Source of the DNA: Candidatus Hodarchaeota archaeon
GTDB lineage: Archaea > Asgardarchaeota > Heimdallarchaeia > Hodarchaeales > YT1-039
Length of the DNA: 61,914 nt
Reading direction: 5' to 3'
NCBI GenBank assembly: GCA_016840025.1
Contig: JAEOTF010000013.1
Coordinates: forward strand, 1 to 61,914
Part shown: in pieces, positions 8,749 to 17,343 of the stretch
How the letters are laid out: each line of letters starts with the position of its first letter
How positions within the stretch are numbered: position 1 is the stretch's first letter
Translations under genes and position numbers: made by a program
Notes under the pieces: model-generated
The model's input: only the letters and a program-made list of their open reading frames with translations
Told to the model about the DNA's origin: nothing
The model's database searches: none

Positions 8749-9114
8749 GTTTCTCTAATTATTTAACCTTTTCTAAGCTTTCCAAACCTGTCGTGGGCAG
8801 TTTTAGAGGCACACAGAGTGATTCATAGGGAACAGCTAATAGTTCGATCCTTTTCACTTACTAGGCTAATTTCTAACTTCTAAAACTCGGATATAGTCTT
8901 TGAATTTCGTCATAAACACTTTCCGTAAAGTTATTGAAACGGGTTAATTAGGGGACGGTTTCATTGCTTTATTTCATCAACTGGGTTATATTAACCCAGT
9001 TTTTAGTAATGGTGAGTTAAGCACTTTCTTTCCGCTATTCGTGTAAATTATCCAGAAGTCTAAGAGAAAAAAGTACCCTAAAAACGGAGACAGATTACAC
9101 TGCTCGAAGCTTTT
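8749..9114. other. Gene-free stretch with one strong stem-loop
   Basis: No convincing reading frame was found between the ferritin-like gene and the transporter. The only structure seen is the stem-loop at 8979-9001, listed separately, preceded by a partial GGGTTAATTA repeat near 8941. A GGAG at about 9086 may be the ribosome site of the transporter. Confidence 0.5.
8979..9001. terminator. Ten-base-pair stem-loop followed by T run
   Basis: AACTGGGTTA (8979-8988) pairs perfectly with TAACCCAGTT (8992-9001) around a three-base TAT loop, followed directly by TTT. This looks like an intrinsic terminator for the ferredoxin/ferritin-like genes. A related GGGTTAATTA lies just upstream, so an operator for the following transporter is the alternative. 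Confidence 0.45.
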
Positions 9115-10092
9115 GTGCAATTAGGAACCAAACTGGCCGGTGTCTATTTAGCGATATTAATCGGGGTTCTTTGGCGTTTTAGTCGCTTTTACAAGGCTGA
9201 ATACTCAAAATGGTTCACTACCGTCTGTATCTGGATATTTTTTCCTATTACTATTCTAGTTTCTATTCTCGGTGTTGAATCAATAGCTATATCCATCTTT
9301 ATTGGAGTAGGTATTTTTGCAGTATTGGTTCATTTGTTAAGCTATGGTAGCATACTTCTTATCTCAAAGCGCAAAAATCTAATTCAACAATCAGACGATG
9401 ACCGATCAATCGGTGCTCAAGCATTAGTAAGTAGCTTTCCAAATGCGTTGCTGTATCCATTCCCTATTATCCTTGCTATACTGGGCGATGGTGGACTTCA
9501 AATGACAGCAGCAACTGTTTTTGTTTTCTTTGCCTTGATTCTTAGAAATTCTTTAGGAGTTTATATAGGTGTAAACCATTCCTCTCGAATCAATAAAAGC
9601 TCTTCAAGTCTCCAGATAAGGAAGACACTGCTCGCAGTTACAAAATTTCCTCCGTTCATAGCCTTAATAGTTGGTTTTGTTATTTTATCTATTTTTGGTC
9701 CGCAAGAAGTGAGTTCTCCAGTTATTCGACTAGCAAAGGATATATCTATGTGGGGTTCTCTACTTCTTGTTGGCCTTTCCTTTCAAGACTTGACCCAGTT
9801 GAAACCTAAAAACTTATTCTCTAGCAAGACGTTAGAAGTCGCTTGTGTTCGATTCGGATTTGCTCCAATTGTAGGCCTTCTCTTTATTAGTCTTTGGCAG
9901 TTTTCCCCTGCTATTTCATTTGCCATCATGATCCAATGTATGAGCCCACCTGCAGTCGCCAACATACTCTACGGGAAATTTTTTGGTTTGCCGGAAGATG
10001 AAATTTCCATTTATATTTCCAGTGTTACTTTTCTTGCCCTTCTCATCCTACCGTTAGAGCTTTTTCTTCTACAATTGTTGTATCCTATCTAG
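9115..10092 (+). CDS. AEC-family (auxin efflux carrier-like) transporter
   Basis: This integral membrane protein of 325 residues has about ten hydrophobic spans in two halves separated by a polar loop (residues 150-175). Its pattern matches the AEC/bile-acid-like transporter group: an N-terminal GVYLAILIGVLWR, a mid-protein SSFPNALLYPFPIILAILGDGGL and a C-terminal MIQCMSPPAVANILYGKFFGL. Substrates of archaeal members are not known. The annotated start is GTG at 9115. A GGAG at 9086-9089 lies 10 bases before an in-frame CTG at 9100 (L-L-E-A-F-V-Q), which may be the true start. Confidence 0.8.
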   Translation: MQLGTKLAGVYLAILIGVLWRFSRFYKAEYSKWFTTVCIWIFFPITILVSILGVESIAISIFIGVGIFAVLVHLLSYGSILLISKRKNLIQQSDDDRSIGAQALVSSFPNALLYPFPIILAILGDGGLQMTAATVFVFFALILRNSLGVYIGVNHSSRINKSSSSLQIRKTLLAVTKFPPFIALIVGFVILSIFGPQEVSSPVIRLAKDISMWGSLLLVGLSFQDLTQLKPKNLFSSKTLEVACVRFGFAPIVGLLFISLWQFSPAISFAIMIQCMSPPAVANILYGKFFGLPEDEISIYISSVTFLALLILPLELFLLQLLYPI

Positions 10093-10113
10093 TTAGGATT
10101 ACCTTTAGGCCCT

Positions 10114-11016
10114 TCAAATATGATCTGGTTCTCTCATAATACATAAATAGCATATTTTTTCGTTTTTCACAGTTTGAATTACCTTGAGAGACTTAGGGCG
10201 GATCTCTTCATCTATTCTGACAGAAACTATGATTCGCTTTACACGTAAATTACTTTTGCTTTCCAGCTCCTGCATAATCCTCTTTACTTCGGAAATACTT
10301 TCATCAGGGAAGATGAACTCGAGTGAGATCTCTTTAGTCTTTAATTGCACTTGAGTACCTTGATAGTGTTTTTCAAACTCTTCATTGATTTCAATTACCC
10401 TGTCGTCTTGAACCAGAAAAAGAGGGTGAGGTATTGCGTTTTTTAAATCGGCGTATGCTTTTTCCTGGTCTTCTCGTACTCTTTGTTCATGCAGTACGAC
10501 AGAGGCATGGAGAGCAAAGTCTTGGAAGATTCGTAATCTCTCTTCGGAAAAAAAGTTAGGTTGATCCGAATAGAGATTTAAGGCACCCAGACAAACATCA
10601 CCAAAGATTAATGGAACTGCTGCCGATGTAACAAATCCTCTTTTCATTGCCTCTTCTCTCCATGGCTTATAAGTCGGATCTGTTGGAATGGATTGTTGTA
10701 TTACTGTTCTTTTCTCCCTTATGGCTGTTCCTGTCGGTCCTTTTCCTAACGGTGAGTCATCGTAGCGGATTTGAATATTTTTTAAGTATCCCTTGTCTTC
10801 TGTCGATGCAATTGGAATGACTCGCATGTTTTCTTGGTCAGTAAGTCCCACCCACGCTAATTTAACATCCATACTATCAACAGAGAGCTCACAAATGAGA
10901 CTAAGTAACTCTTCAGGGGTAGAAGTCGCTCTCATCTCCAAAATGGCGCCTAACAACGATCCTTCAAGCCTAATTCGCTCACTTTGGTCCATTGGCTTCT
11001 TTATCCTTTTACTCAT
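10114..11016 (-). CDS. GAF plus PAS-like sensor protein
   Basis: This 300-residue cytosolic protein has a GAF domain (about residues 25-175), seen in KLAWVGLTDQ, the PLGKGPTGTAIREKRTVIQ stretch, RGFVTSAAVPLIFGDVCLGALNLYS and the FSEERLRIFQDFALHASVVL helix. A PAS-like domain follows (about 190-295, AIPHPLFLVQDDRVIEINEEFE). There is no kinase, cyclase or DNA-binding output domain, so it must act through a partner. It is a close functional companion of the second GAF gene just upstream on the same strand. The ligand is unknown. Confidence 0.75.
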   Translation of the reverse strand: MSKRIKKPMDQSERIRLEGSLLGAILEMRATSTPEELLSLICELSVDSMDVKLAWVGLTDQENMRVIPIASTEDKGYLKNIQIRYDDSPLGKGPTGTAIREKRTVIQQSIPTDPTYKPWREEAMKRGFVTSAAVPLIFGDVCLGALNLYSDQPNFFSEERLRIFQDFALHASVVLHEQRVREDQEKAYADLKNAIPHPLFLVQDDRVIEINEEFEKHYQGTQVQLKTKEISLEFIFPDESISEVKRIMQELESKSNLRVKRIIVSVRIDEEIRPKSLKVIQTVKNEKICYLCIMREPDHI

Positions 11017-11244
11017 TGTCTAAAATCGACTCTTCCTCTCTATTTTTGATGTAATGCATTTATTCTGCATTTATACTAGTTATCAAACCTATGTAGAAAG
11101 GAGAACTCTCTTTGTATAAAAGGGAAATAGGTTTCATTTATGCCTTAAATGATTCAACACTGTTTACATTGTCCCATCATCGAAGTATTATCGCCATCAT
11201 GCAGAATATAGCCCAAATAATCTTCCAAAAGAGTTATTTTTTTA

Positions 11245-11781
11245 TCATTTGGAATCCTTATCTGAAAGAAGTTCTATCCCCATTCCTAGAAGGTTTCCTA
11301 TTGCTTCAAAGAACTCGGTGTCTCTATCGGTTGATTCCAACACATTTTGGGTGCCAATATTCATAAAGCCCTTTATATCTCCATGGAATATGAGTGGAAT
11401 CCCTACACCCGATCGTATCCCTAGTTTATTAAGCGCTTTGAGAATTATCTCGCCCAACTCTCCTCCTTCATAATAATATATCACTTCACCCCTACTTACA
11501 TCATCCCAGAAAGGATGTTGTTTTGTTTCAGTAATTCTCATGTGTTCAGAATATTTAACCGGATATCCCGTGGCATGTATTCTTTTGAGTTTATGTTTTT
11601 CTATAACCAGGTAGATAGCGGCTATATCCATCCTGAGAAAGTCAACCACTTTTTCCAAAGATTGCTTTAGATACGAGGTTAAATCTGTTGCCTTATTTAG
11701 ACTATAAGTTAGTTCCCTTAAAATTTTAAGCTGTAAAGTGTCGGAAATAGCGGTTAAATCCTGTTGCCTTTGGTCTGGCAA
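11245..11781 (-). CDS. Single GAF-domain sensor protein
   Basis: The 178-residue protein is essentially one GAF domain: FLRMDIAAIYLVIEKHKLKR, then GYPVKY, the RGEVIYYYEG segment, LGIRSGVGIPLIFHGDIKGFMNIGT and EFFEAIGNLLGMGIELL. It starts at TTG with AAGGGGGGTG about eight bases upstream on the minus strand. It has no output domain. It lies upstream of the GAF/PAS gene on the same strand, separated by about 230 bases, so the two probably have separate promoters. The ligand is unknown. Confidence 0.7.
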   Translation of the reverse strand: MPDQRQQDLTAISDTLQLKILRELTYSLNKATDLTSYLKQSLEKVVDFLRMDIAAIYLVIEKHKLKRIHATGYPVKYSEHMRITETKQHPFWDDVSRGEVIYYYEGGELGEIILKALNKLGIRSGVGIPLIFHGDIKGFMNIGTQNVLESTDRDTEFFEAIGNLLGMGIELLSDKDSK

Positions 11782-12021
11782 CGAAAAACACCCCCCTTAA
11801 TGATATTGGAAATAGTAATTCCTTTTCTCTTTAGTTTCATTCATCTTTAGGGGCATTTAGGAACCAAGTCTATCATTTAATATAAAATAAACTCTTCATT
11901 TTTTTGGTTCAACTACATACAATAATAACACAAAAGTCAAAAATCAAGAAAAAAAGAAAAAAAGAGGATAGGAGTACAAAGGGAATAATGAAAAAAATGG
12001 CTACAGTCCTAGACAATAGTT

Positions 12022-12381
12022 TTATTCTCTAATTCTGTCTTTTACCTTGAATTTGAGTTCTCCGTATTCTTCTGTCAAAAAATCGAGTTTGATAGCGTGT
12101 TTTTCCACTGGTAAAGGGGTACCTCGTGGAATTCGTAGTGTGACCTCTGCTTTAACAGCAAAAGAGAACGGATTAGTCTTAGAAATATCGGAATTGTTTA
12201 GTTCTTTATCTCCAATGAATACGGTAAAATCCTTAAACTTTTCATCGCCCAAGGTAATTTTACCTGGCTTAATAATCGTAGCATCAGAGAGTGGATTGGA
12301 GAGCATAAACTCAAATCCGCCTTCTACGTTCTTCAAACTCTTCTTTACATATAATTTTCGTAATAGATCTGGTGAGACCAT
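12022..12381 (-). CDS. Conserved beta-rich protein partnered with RuBisCO-like gene
   Basis: The 119-residue protein has alternating beta-strand-like segments (GGFEFMLSNPLSDATIIKPGKI, FTVFIGDKELN, FAVKAEVTLRIPRGTPL, HAIKLDFLTEEYGELKFKVKD) and no cysteines, signal or membrane span. A near-perfect AAAGGAGGT ribosome site precedes its ATG. It follows the RuBisCO-like gene by only 16 bases, so the pair is almost certainly one transcript. It seems to belong to a small archaeal family, but no function is known to me. Confidence 0.6.
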   Translation of the reverse strand: MVSPDLLRKLYVKKSLKNVEGGFEFMLSNPLSDATIIKPGKITLGDEKFKDFTVFIGDKELNNSDISKTNPFSFAVKAEVTLRIPRGTPLPVEKHAIKLDFLTEEYGELKFKVKDRIRE

Positions 12382-12397
12382 TATTTTACCTCCTTTA

Positions 12398-13741
12398 CTA
12401 GATGATTTTGGTTGTCCGGGTTCCCCATTCTTCTAGGGCTTTCTTTAACTCTGGGTACTCGTCTTCCCGATCATCAACATAGTCTTCAAAATCTTCCGAA
12501 GCTTCTTCTAAATCTTTCATACAGATGTCAATGGCTTGACGGAACGCAATTCCGCCCGCCTTGGGTCCATCAGGATGAGCATGGATACCCCCACCTGTAC
12601 CTATCATAACATCCCAGCCTAAGTCTCCCATAACTTCAGGAACCATCCCTGGTGTTATTCCTCCCGAAGGCATCGGAAATGTAGGTTTTAATTCACCAAA
12701 ACGATAACGAGTTGCCTTTGCTATCGCTAAATATCTTTCCTTTAGGAACGGTCCTTTCCCATAAGGTGCAACATAGACAATGATGTCGGAGCCTGCAAGT
12801 CGTGCAAATTTCCCCATCACGAGGAACGAGGATACTCCTGAGAAATGAGACTCATAGATCGCACCCGCAAAGTCCATATGAGAAAGAATCGGTAGTTTAA
12901 TTTCGGGGTCCTCTGCAAGATCACGAAGGACAGATAATCCACAGACCAAGTAATTGATCATAAGGCAATTACCACCCGCATCCTGAACTTTCAAGGCTAA
13001 GTCTTTCACTCTACTGGCTCTATCGGTAATATTACAGCAGTAGAGGGTATCTTCTCCTGTTTCCTCTTTTGCTTTGTCCCTCATTTCCATATAAAGCGGA
13101 ACTCGGTCTTCAATACGATTGTAAGGCGGGTTAGCAATAAGCTCGTCATCCTTGATACAGTCAACCCCTCCTTGTGCGGCATAGTAGAATAATTTAGCTC
13201 CAACTTCAGCTGTGTATCCTGAACATGGTTTAATCATGTTATTTATTAATGGTCGGTCTGGAACTTTGAGAAGTTTCCTAATTCCTTCAATTCCGAATTT
13301 TGGTCCTTTGAAATGTTTTAACCAACTATTAGGGAAGGTAATATCCAGAAGCTTGAGTTTGCCACCCATGGAAATGTTACCAATAAGTGAAGTGAGCATC
13401 ATAGGGATTTGGTCAGTAATAAGTCGCGTAGGAAATCCAATCTGAATAACATATTGCCGTTCTTCTACGTTTTTCGGGATTTCAAACTCATAATTGGGCA
13501 CTTCATAGACACCCAAGACCTTACCCGTAAACTTTGCCCTTAATTCAGGGGTATTTTCGGGAACAGGTACCCAAGTGCCAGTACTTTGTTCTTCAGCTGC
13601 CATACGCGCCAGCATCCACGCGTCAAGCCGCGGAGGAAGAGCCACATAATACGTTCCTATAAGATATTCATCTCTATCAATACTTTCTTGAAGAGCTTCG
13701 GATAGATGTTCATATTGTGCGAAATAATCCTGTTTAACCAT
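12398..13741 (-). CDS. RuBisCO-like protein (form IV)
   Basis: This 447-residue protein has the RuBisCO large-chain fold: STGTW near the N-terminus, NMIKP, GGVDCIKDDE, a MPSGGI loop and GGGIHAHPDG. In spinach numbering, Lys175, Lys201, Asp203, Glu204, His294, Lys334 and Ser379-Gly381 are retained. Thr173 is Met, Lys177 is Cys, Arg295 is Met, His327 is Val and Leu335 is Gly. With several RuBP-binding residues lost, it is a RuBisCO-like protein rather than a carboxylase. The retained carbamylation-site Lys/Asp/Glu suggests an enolase or isomerase type reaction (inference). AGGTGG precedes the ATG. It is co-transcribed with the 119-residue protein. Confidence 0.85.
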   Translation of the reverse strand: MVKQDYFAQYEHLSEALQESIDRDEYLIGTYYVALPPRLDAWMLARMAAEEQSTGTWVPVPENTPELRAKFTGKVLGVYEVPNYEFEIPKNVEERQYVIQIGFPTRLITDQIPMMLTSLIGNISMGGKLKLLDITFPNSWLKHFKGPKFGIEGIRKLLKVPDRPLINNMIKPCSGYTAEVGAKLFYYAAQGGVDCIKDDELIANPPYNRIEDRVPLYMEMRDKAKEETGEDTLYCCNITDRASRVKDLALKVQDAGGNCLMINYLVCGLSVLRDLAEDPEIKLPILSHMDFAGAIYESHFSGVSSFLVMGKFARLAGSDIIVYVAPYGKGPFLKERYLAIAKATRYRFGELKPTFPMPSGGITPGMVPEVMGDLGWDVMIGTGGGIHAHPDGPKAGGIAFRQAIDICMKDLEEASEDFEDYVDDREDEYPELKKALEEWGTRTTKII

Positions 13742-13891
13742 CTATAAGCCACCTATAGACTCACAACATTAGTAAAGGTTTGATATTTAGATTTGCAATA
13801 GCTACCTTTACATCTTTCTAGAGCAGTTGCCTGTTAAGAATATTTACATGAAACAATTTTTAAAGTGTAACTGTCTCTTTCAATCCAAAAC

Positions 13892-14413
13892 TCAACTCTC
13901 TTCCAGAGCTGCTTTACTAAGTAACTTGAAAGCATTTTCAATTACCTCTCCACCCCATTTTGCACTTAGAAGTGTATTAGCAATACAGAGGTCTTCATGA
14001 AAAGTAGGTGGGAAATTGGCAACGGGCGAATGCCCCCTTCCTACCAAGTCCAGTTTGTTTCCTATTATAATATAAGGTATTTGGGTGCCAATCACATCAA
14101 CTAATTCATTACGCCAATCCTTTAGTTTTTCAAAGGTATCGGGTCGGCTCAGATCATGTACGAAGATAGCACCCGCTGCTCCCCGAAGATAGTTTTTTCG
14201 TATAATTCGAAATTGATCATGCCCTCCGATGTCCCAGATTTGGAGTTGTATTTGATCATCGTCCTTGAAAATAGTTTTAAGGAAAAGATCAATTCCGATC
14301 GTGGGTTTGTATTTATTCTCAAACTTATCATTAACGAAACGGTCTACAAGTGCCGTTTTTCCCACTCCTCTTTCGCCTAATGTGACAACTTTGACAATGA
14401 AGAGCTTTCCCAT
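13892..14413 (-). CDS. Ras/Rab-like small GTPase
   Basis: The 173-residue protein has all five G motifs: P-loop GERGVGKT (residues 13-20), switch I KPTIGID, switch II WDIGGHDQF, base-recognition GNKLD, and SAK. The residue matching catalytic Gln61 of Ras is His. The DxGG form recalls Arf and Rag proteins, while the YLRGAAGAIFVHD segment is Rab-like. There is no C-terminal cysteine for prenylation, so membrane attachment would need a partner. Such GTPases are abundant in Asgard archaea. It stands alone on the minus strand. Confidence 0.9.
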   Translation of the reverse strand: MGKLFIVKVVTLGERGVGKTALVDRFVNDKFENKYKPTIGIDLFLKTIFKDDDQIQLQIWDIGGHDQFRIIRKNYLRGAAGAIFVHDLSRPDTFEKLKDWRNELVDVIGTQIPYIIIGNKLDLVGRGHSPVANFPPTFHEDLCIANTLLSAKWGGEVIENAFKLLSKAALEES

Positions 14414-14557
14414 ATTTGAGTCTCGTAAATCAGAGATACTTCACAATAAAAAACTTTCTCACGAATGTTTTCCAACCTATCTCTTTTTCTCCTAACCTTT
14501 TTAGTATAGTTTAACTAACAATTTTTGACCTTTATCTTCGACCATTAATGAACATGA

Positions 14558-15037
14558 TCATCTCCAGTGACCTGTTTTTCTCAGAAAAACTTCACTATGA
14601 GCAATAACCCTTGGTAATACGCTTATCATCATGTTTAGTTCTTTTTCTGAATATTCTTGAAGCACAGCGGTCATAGTATTGGTTAAATGTTCTTGGAACC
14701 ATTGATAAATCTTTTTTCCCTCGTCCGTGAGAGTTAATTCAACAATTCTTCGATTATTAGAAGGTATTGTTCGATTAACAAGGTTTCTTTTAACAAGGTA
14801 GTCAACCTGCCTAGTGGCGGTGCTTTTTGGTAACTGTAGGCTATCAACAACATCGGTCATATTACATTTGTTCCTAGAGCCAATATGATTGATAATGAAG
14901 ATCCTTCGGCCAAGTTTCTTTTCTTCATGTGTAATATTCCCGATATGTTGTGTAAGGCGCGCTACTGTGATAATAAAGATGTCTTCTATTTGACTGATCA
15001 TTTGCCACTCCTGATAGCTTTTTTTGGGTGGTTTCAC
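14558..15037 (-). CDS. MarR-family transcription regulator
   Basis: The 159-residue winged-helix protein has helical dimerisation ends and a central reading head: CNMTDVVDSLQLPKSTATRQVDYL followed by VKRNLVNRTIPSNNRRIVELTLTDEGKKI. It starts at GTG. It is transcribed away from a small membrane-protein gene, and the 130 bases between them are full of GGAAT/ATTCC-type palindromes and 15-base repeats that are its probable operators. By family behaviour it would repress both itself and the membrane protein; the signal is unknown. Confidence 0.8.
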   Translation of the reverse strand: MKPPKKSYQEWQMISQIEDIFIITVARLTQHIGNITHEEKKLGRRIFIINHIGSRNKCNMTDVVDSLQLPKSTATRQVDYLVKRNLVNRTIPSNNRRIVELTLTDEGKKIYQWFQEHLTNTMTAVLQEYSEKELNMMISVLPRVIAHSEVFLRKTGHWR

Positions 15038-15052
15038 TATTAATAGAATATT

Positions 15053-15145
15053 TATTCCATGTGGAATAGTTCCATTCGGAACACTTATAAAGGTATCTTT
15101 GTGAAATGTTCAAATGTGAAATGTTCCATTATGAAATATTCCATT
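15053..15145. promoter_or_regulatory. Divergent promoter with GGAA/TTCC operators and 15-bp tandem repeats
   Basis: Two inverted repeats sit side by side: TATTCCA-TG-TGGAATA at 15053-15068 and GTTCC-ATTC-GGAAC at 15069-15082. A CTTATAAAG TATA-like element follows (15084-15092); its core is self-complementary and could serve both directions. Then come three 15-base tandem units beginning GTGAAATGTTC, GTGAAATGTTCC and ATGAAATATTCC at 15101, 15116 and 15131. Shared TTCC/GGAA half-sites suggest one regulator, most simply the adjacent MarR protein. Confidence 0.6.
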
Positions 15146-15166
15146 ATGAAAAAAAGGTGAAAAACG

Positions 15167-15634
15167 ATGCAATTGGCTATAAAAAACATATTTGAGTATA
15201 ACAATGAAGAGAAAAACAAGATTCTTTTACTTAGAATTAGTTTTTGGATTGGGGCTATATTAGATGCGATTTACGCAATTAATATGGGTCTTGTATGGCT
15301 TATTGAGTCATATTCTGGTTTAGATCCAATAAATTTGGTGAGGTTTACGAGTGATTTGGAATCTAGATATGCTTGGGGGGTCAGTGCTTCCTTAATGCTA
15401 GCTTGGACAGTCCTATTAATCTGGGCTGACAGAAAACCAGTTGAACGAAAAAGTATATCTCTTTTTACTGCTTTTCCATTATTAATAGGACTATTGACAG
15501 ATACTATTTGGGCTATCGAAATCAATTTAACCTCAATTGAGAATATAGCCTTAACAAGCATAGTTTACATATTCTTGATCATATTATTTACATTTAGCTA
15601 TTGGAATGTCAGAAGTATTGAATCAGCAGGATAG
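15167..15634 (+). CDS. Small polytopic membrane protein next to MarR
   Basis: The 155-residue protein has four hydrophobic spans (about residues 23-45, 70-88, 100-122 and 127-147) and a polar N-terminus. No conserved motif was recognised. AAAAAGGTG precedes the ATG at a normal distance. It lies under the operator-rich region shared with the MarR gene, so it is likely the regulated target. The role could be in stress or drug response, as is common for MarR neighbours, but nothing in the sequence proves this. Confidence 0.6.
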   Translation: MQLAIKNIFEYNNEEKNKILLLRISFWIGAILDAIYAINMGLVWLIESYSGLDPINLVRFTSDLESRYAWGVSASLMLAWTVLLIWADRKPVERKSISLFTAFPLLIGLLTDTIWAIEINLTSIENIALTSIVYIFLIILFTFSYWNVRSIESAG

Positions 15635-15662
15635 ATTCAGTTTCCCAATTATTTTTTTTCAG

Positions 15663-16376
15663 TTATTTGCTTTTTAAAAATATGGCAATCAAGTCTAAGG
15701 TATTTTTAACGATCGTTTCTTCTTTCAAACCAACTCTCTTTAACGTTGGTTTATTTAAGTTCATTCCATAAACTATTCCAGAAATCATCACATAAAGATG
15801 GTTAACAATTTGTTCATCTTCTAACTCTTTTTTGATTGTACCATCATTTTTTCCGTTTCTAACAGCTCTAATCCATAATTCGGCGTTTTTAATCAACTCT
15901 ATGTAGAATTTTATAAGGTTGGGCTCTTCCAAATGATCAACCAATTTTTCATATTTTCTAGTTCCTTTATCTTCAGCGACCAATTCATGTATTTCTTCGA
16001 TGGGTATATCATTATCGCTAATGTACTTATAAAACTGTGCTAATATAGAAAAGAATGCTTGCATCTCATGTCTCCCTTTGAAAGAATTTTCACAGAAGAA
16101 TAGTAACTGTTCATTACCTGTTAAATGAGTGGGAAAATTATTTTCAGTGAATTCATTCGCAGCTTTAAGTATCTGTACACCTAACCCCAAAAAAATATCA
16201 TTCTTATTCTTAAAATAATTATATATCGTCTTCCTACTGACAAATGCTTCTTCAGCGATATCCTCTACTGTGACATCATTAATTTGGTTTTCTAACAGAA
16301 GTCTATGTGTTACTGAAAGGATTTCCATTCCAGTCCTTTCTTTTTTTTTGTCACGTAATTTTTGCTTCTTTGTCAC
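15663..16376 (-). CDS. TetR-family transcription regulator
   Basis: The N-terminal DNA-binding domain is typical: HRLLLENQINDVTVEDIAEEAFVSRKTIYNYFKNKNDIFLGL. It is followed by a helical ligand-binding domain ending FLKSK. I place the start at GTG 16376 (MTKKQKLRDKKKERTG), because a TATTATATAA box lies about 27 bases upstream, which gives a leaderless transcript. An ATG at 16433 would put odd hydrophobic residues in front and lies upstream of that box. It is divergent from a DUF4386-like membrane protein and separated from it by a region with inverted repeats. Confidence 0.8.
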   Translation of the reverse strand: MTKKQKLRDKKKERTGMEILSVTHRLLLENQINDVTVEDIAEEAFVSRKTIYNYFKNKNDIFLGLGVQILKAANEFTENNFPTHLTGNEQLLFFCENSFKGRHEMQAFFSILAQFYKYISDNDIPIEEIHELVAEDKGTRKYEKLVDHLEEPNLIKFYIELIKNAELWIRAVRNGKNDGTIKKELEDEQIVNHLYVMISGIVYGMNLNKPTLKRVGLKEETIVKNTLDLIAIFLKSK

Positions 16377-16407
16377 TGATTTTACTTCCTCTGTATCAAT
16401 TATATAA

Positions 16408-16499
16408 TACAAACGAATTAGAATACACAGCATATATAAAGTTATACAAACGTAATATTTATATGCTAATTATGAAAATTTATACATGCTGTAAACAAT
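16408..16499. promoter_or_regulatory. Operator-like repeats between TetR and membrane protein genes
   Basis: The octamer TACAAACG occurs twice in the same orientation (16408-16415 and 16445-16452). An imperfect inverted pair, AGCATATATAAA near 16429 and TTTATATGCT near 16458, flanks the second copy. A further TACATGCTGTA element is found near 16483-16493. These lie between the two divergent genes and over the likely TATA box of the plus-strand gene (TTTATAC, about 16478-16486). TetR proteins commonly bind such sites; the assignment is inference. Confidence 0.4.
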
Positions 16500-16520
16500 A
16501 ATGTCAAATTGGTGTTTCTG

Positions 16521-17180
16521 ATGAATGTCAATCAATCTTGGAAAAATTTGTATAAAGCAAGCGGATTTTCCTTGTTCACATCTGCTTTGTTTCTTATTAT
16601 ATTCGTGCTATTAGTAGTTGGTATGCAACAAACGCTTCCACTCCCTGCAGAGGAAGTCCTTGACGATCCCGTCTTTCCAGTCGGGCTCTTTATAATGGCT
16701 ATCATTGGAGAGTTACTGCTGATGCCCGGGGTGCTGGGCCTCTATCTTTCTCTGAAGGAAGCTAACAAGTCCTACATGTTGATAGCCACCTCGTTGTGGT
16801 TGACGTCCGTCATCATGTTCTTTGTCTCCCGCGCCCTAATCATCTCTCTGCTCCCGTTAAGTGACCTGTACACCTCTGCAAGCAGTGATATGAAAGCAAC
16901 TTACCTGGTCTTGGCAGAATATGCCATTGAATTACAAAACGTTTTCGCCATCATGGCCTTAATCCTCCTTAGTGTTGCGTCCATCATTATTGGTTGGATT
17001 ATGCTGAAGACGGACATTTATGACAATCGTTTGGGCTACCTGACAATAGTGGCAGGTATTTATGCTATCTTCACCCCCTTCGTTGTCATAATGGGGTTCC
17101 TATTATTAGGATTTATTGGATTAATTCTAACCCTCGCCTGGCAATTATGGGCTGGTATCACCCTCTACAAACTGGGATGA
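16521..17180 (+). CDS. DUF4386-like polytopic membrane protein
   Basis: The protein has six membrane spans: a first span at FSLFTSALFLIIFVLLVVGM, then GLFIMAIIGELLLMPGVLGLYLSL, SLWLTSVIMFFVSRALI, a FAIMALILLSVASIIIGWIML helix and two C-terminal spans. The pattern resembles DUF4386, a family of unknown function often near regulators. I prefer ATG 16521 over TTG 16509, as the protein then begins MNVNQSWKNLYK before the first span. It is divergent from the TetR gene and is a plausible target of it. Confidence 0.6.
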   Translation: MNVNQSWKNLYKASGFSLFTSALFLIIFVLLVVGMQQTLPLPAEEVLDDPVFPVGLFIMAIIGELLLMPGVLGLYLSLKEANKSYMLIATSLWLTSVIMFFVSRALIISLLPLSDLYTSASSDMKATYLVLAEYAIELQNVFAIMALILLSVASIIIGWIMLKTDIYDNRLGYLTIVAGIYAIFTPFVVIMGFLLLGFIGLILTLAWQLWAGITLYKLG

Positions 17181-17343
17181 GATATTTTCACCCTTCTTTT
17201 TTTCTTTACTTTAGTTTACGATGCGTACTACTACAAAACTACTATACGTCCATATAGAACAACGAGACAGACATAGCAATGGGCAAACTTCTCTGGAAAC
17301 TTCCATGCAGTCCCGACTATCAAATATTTATTTGTCAGTAGGT

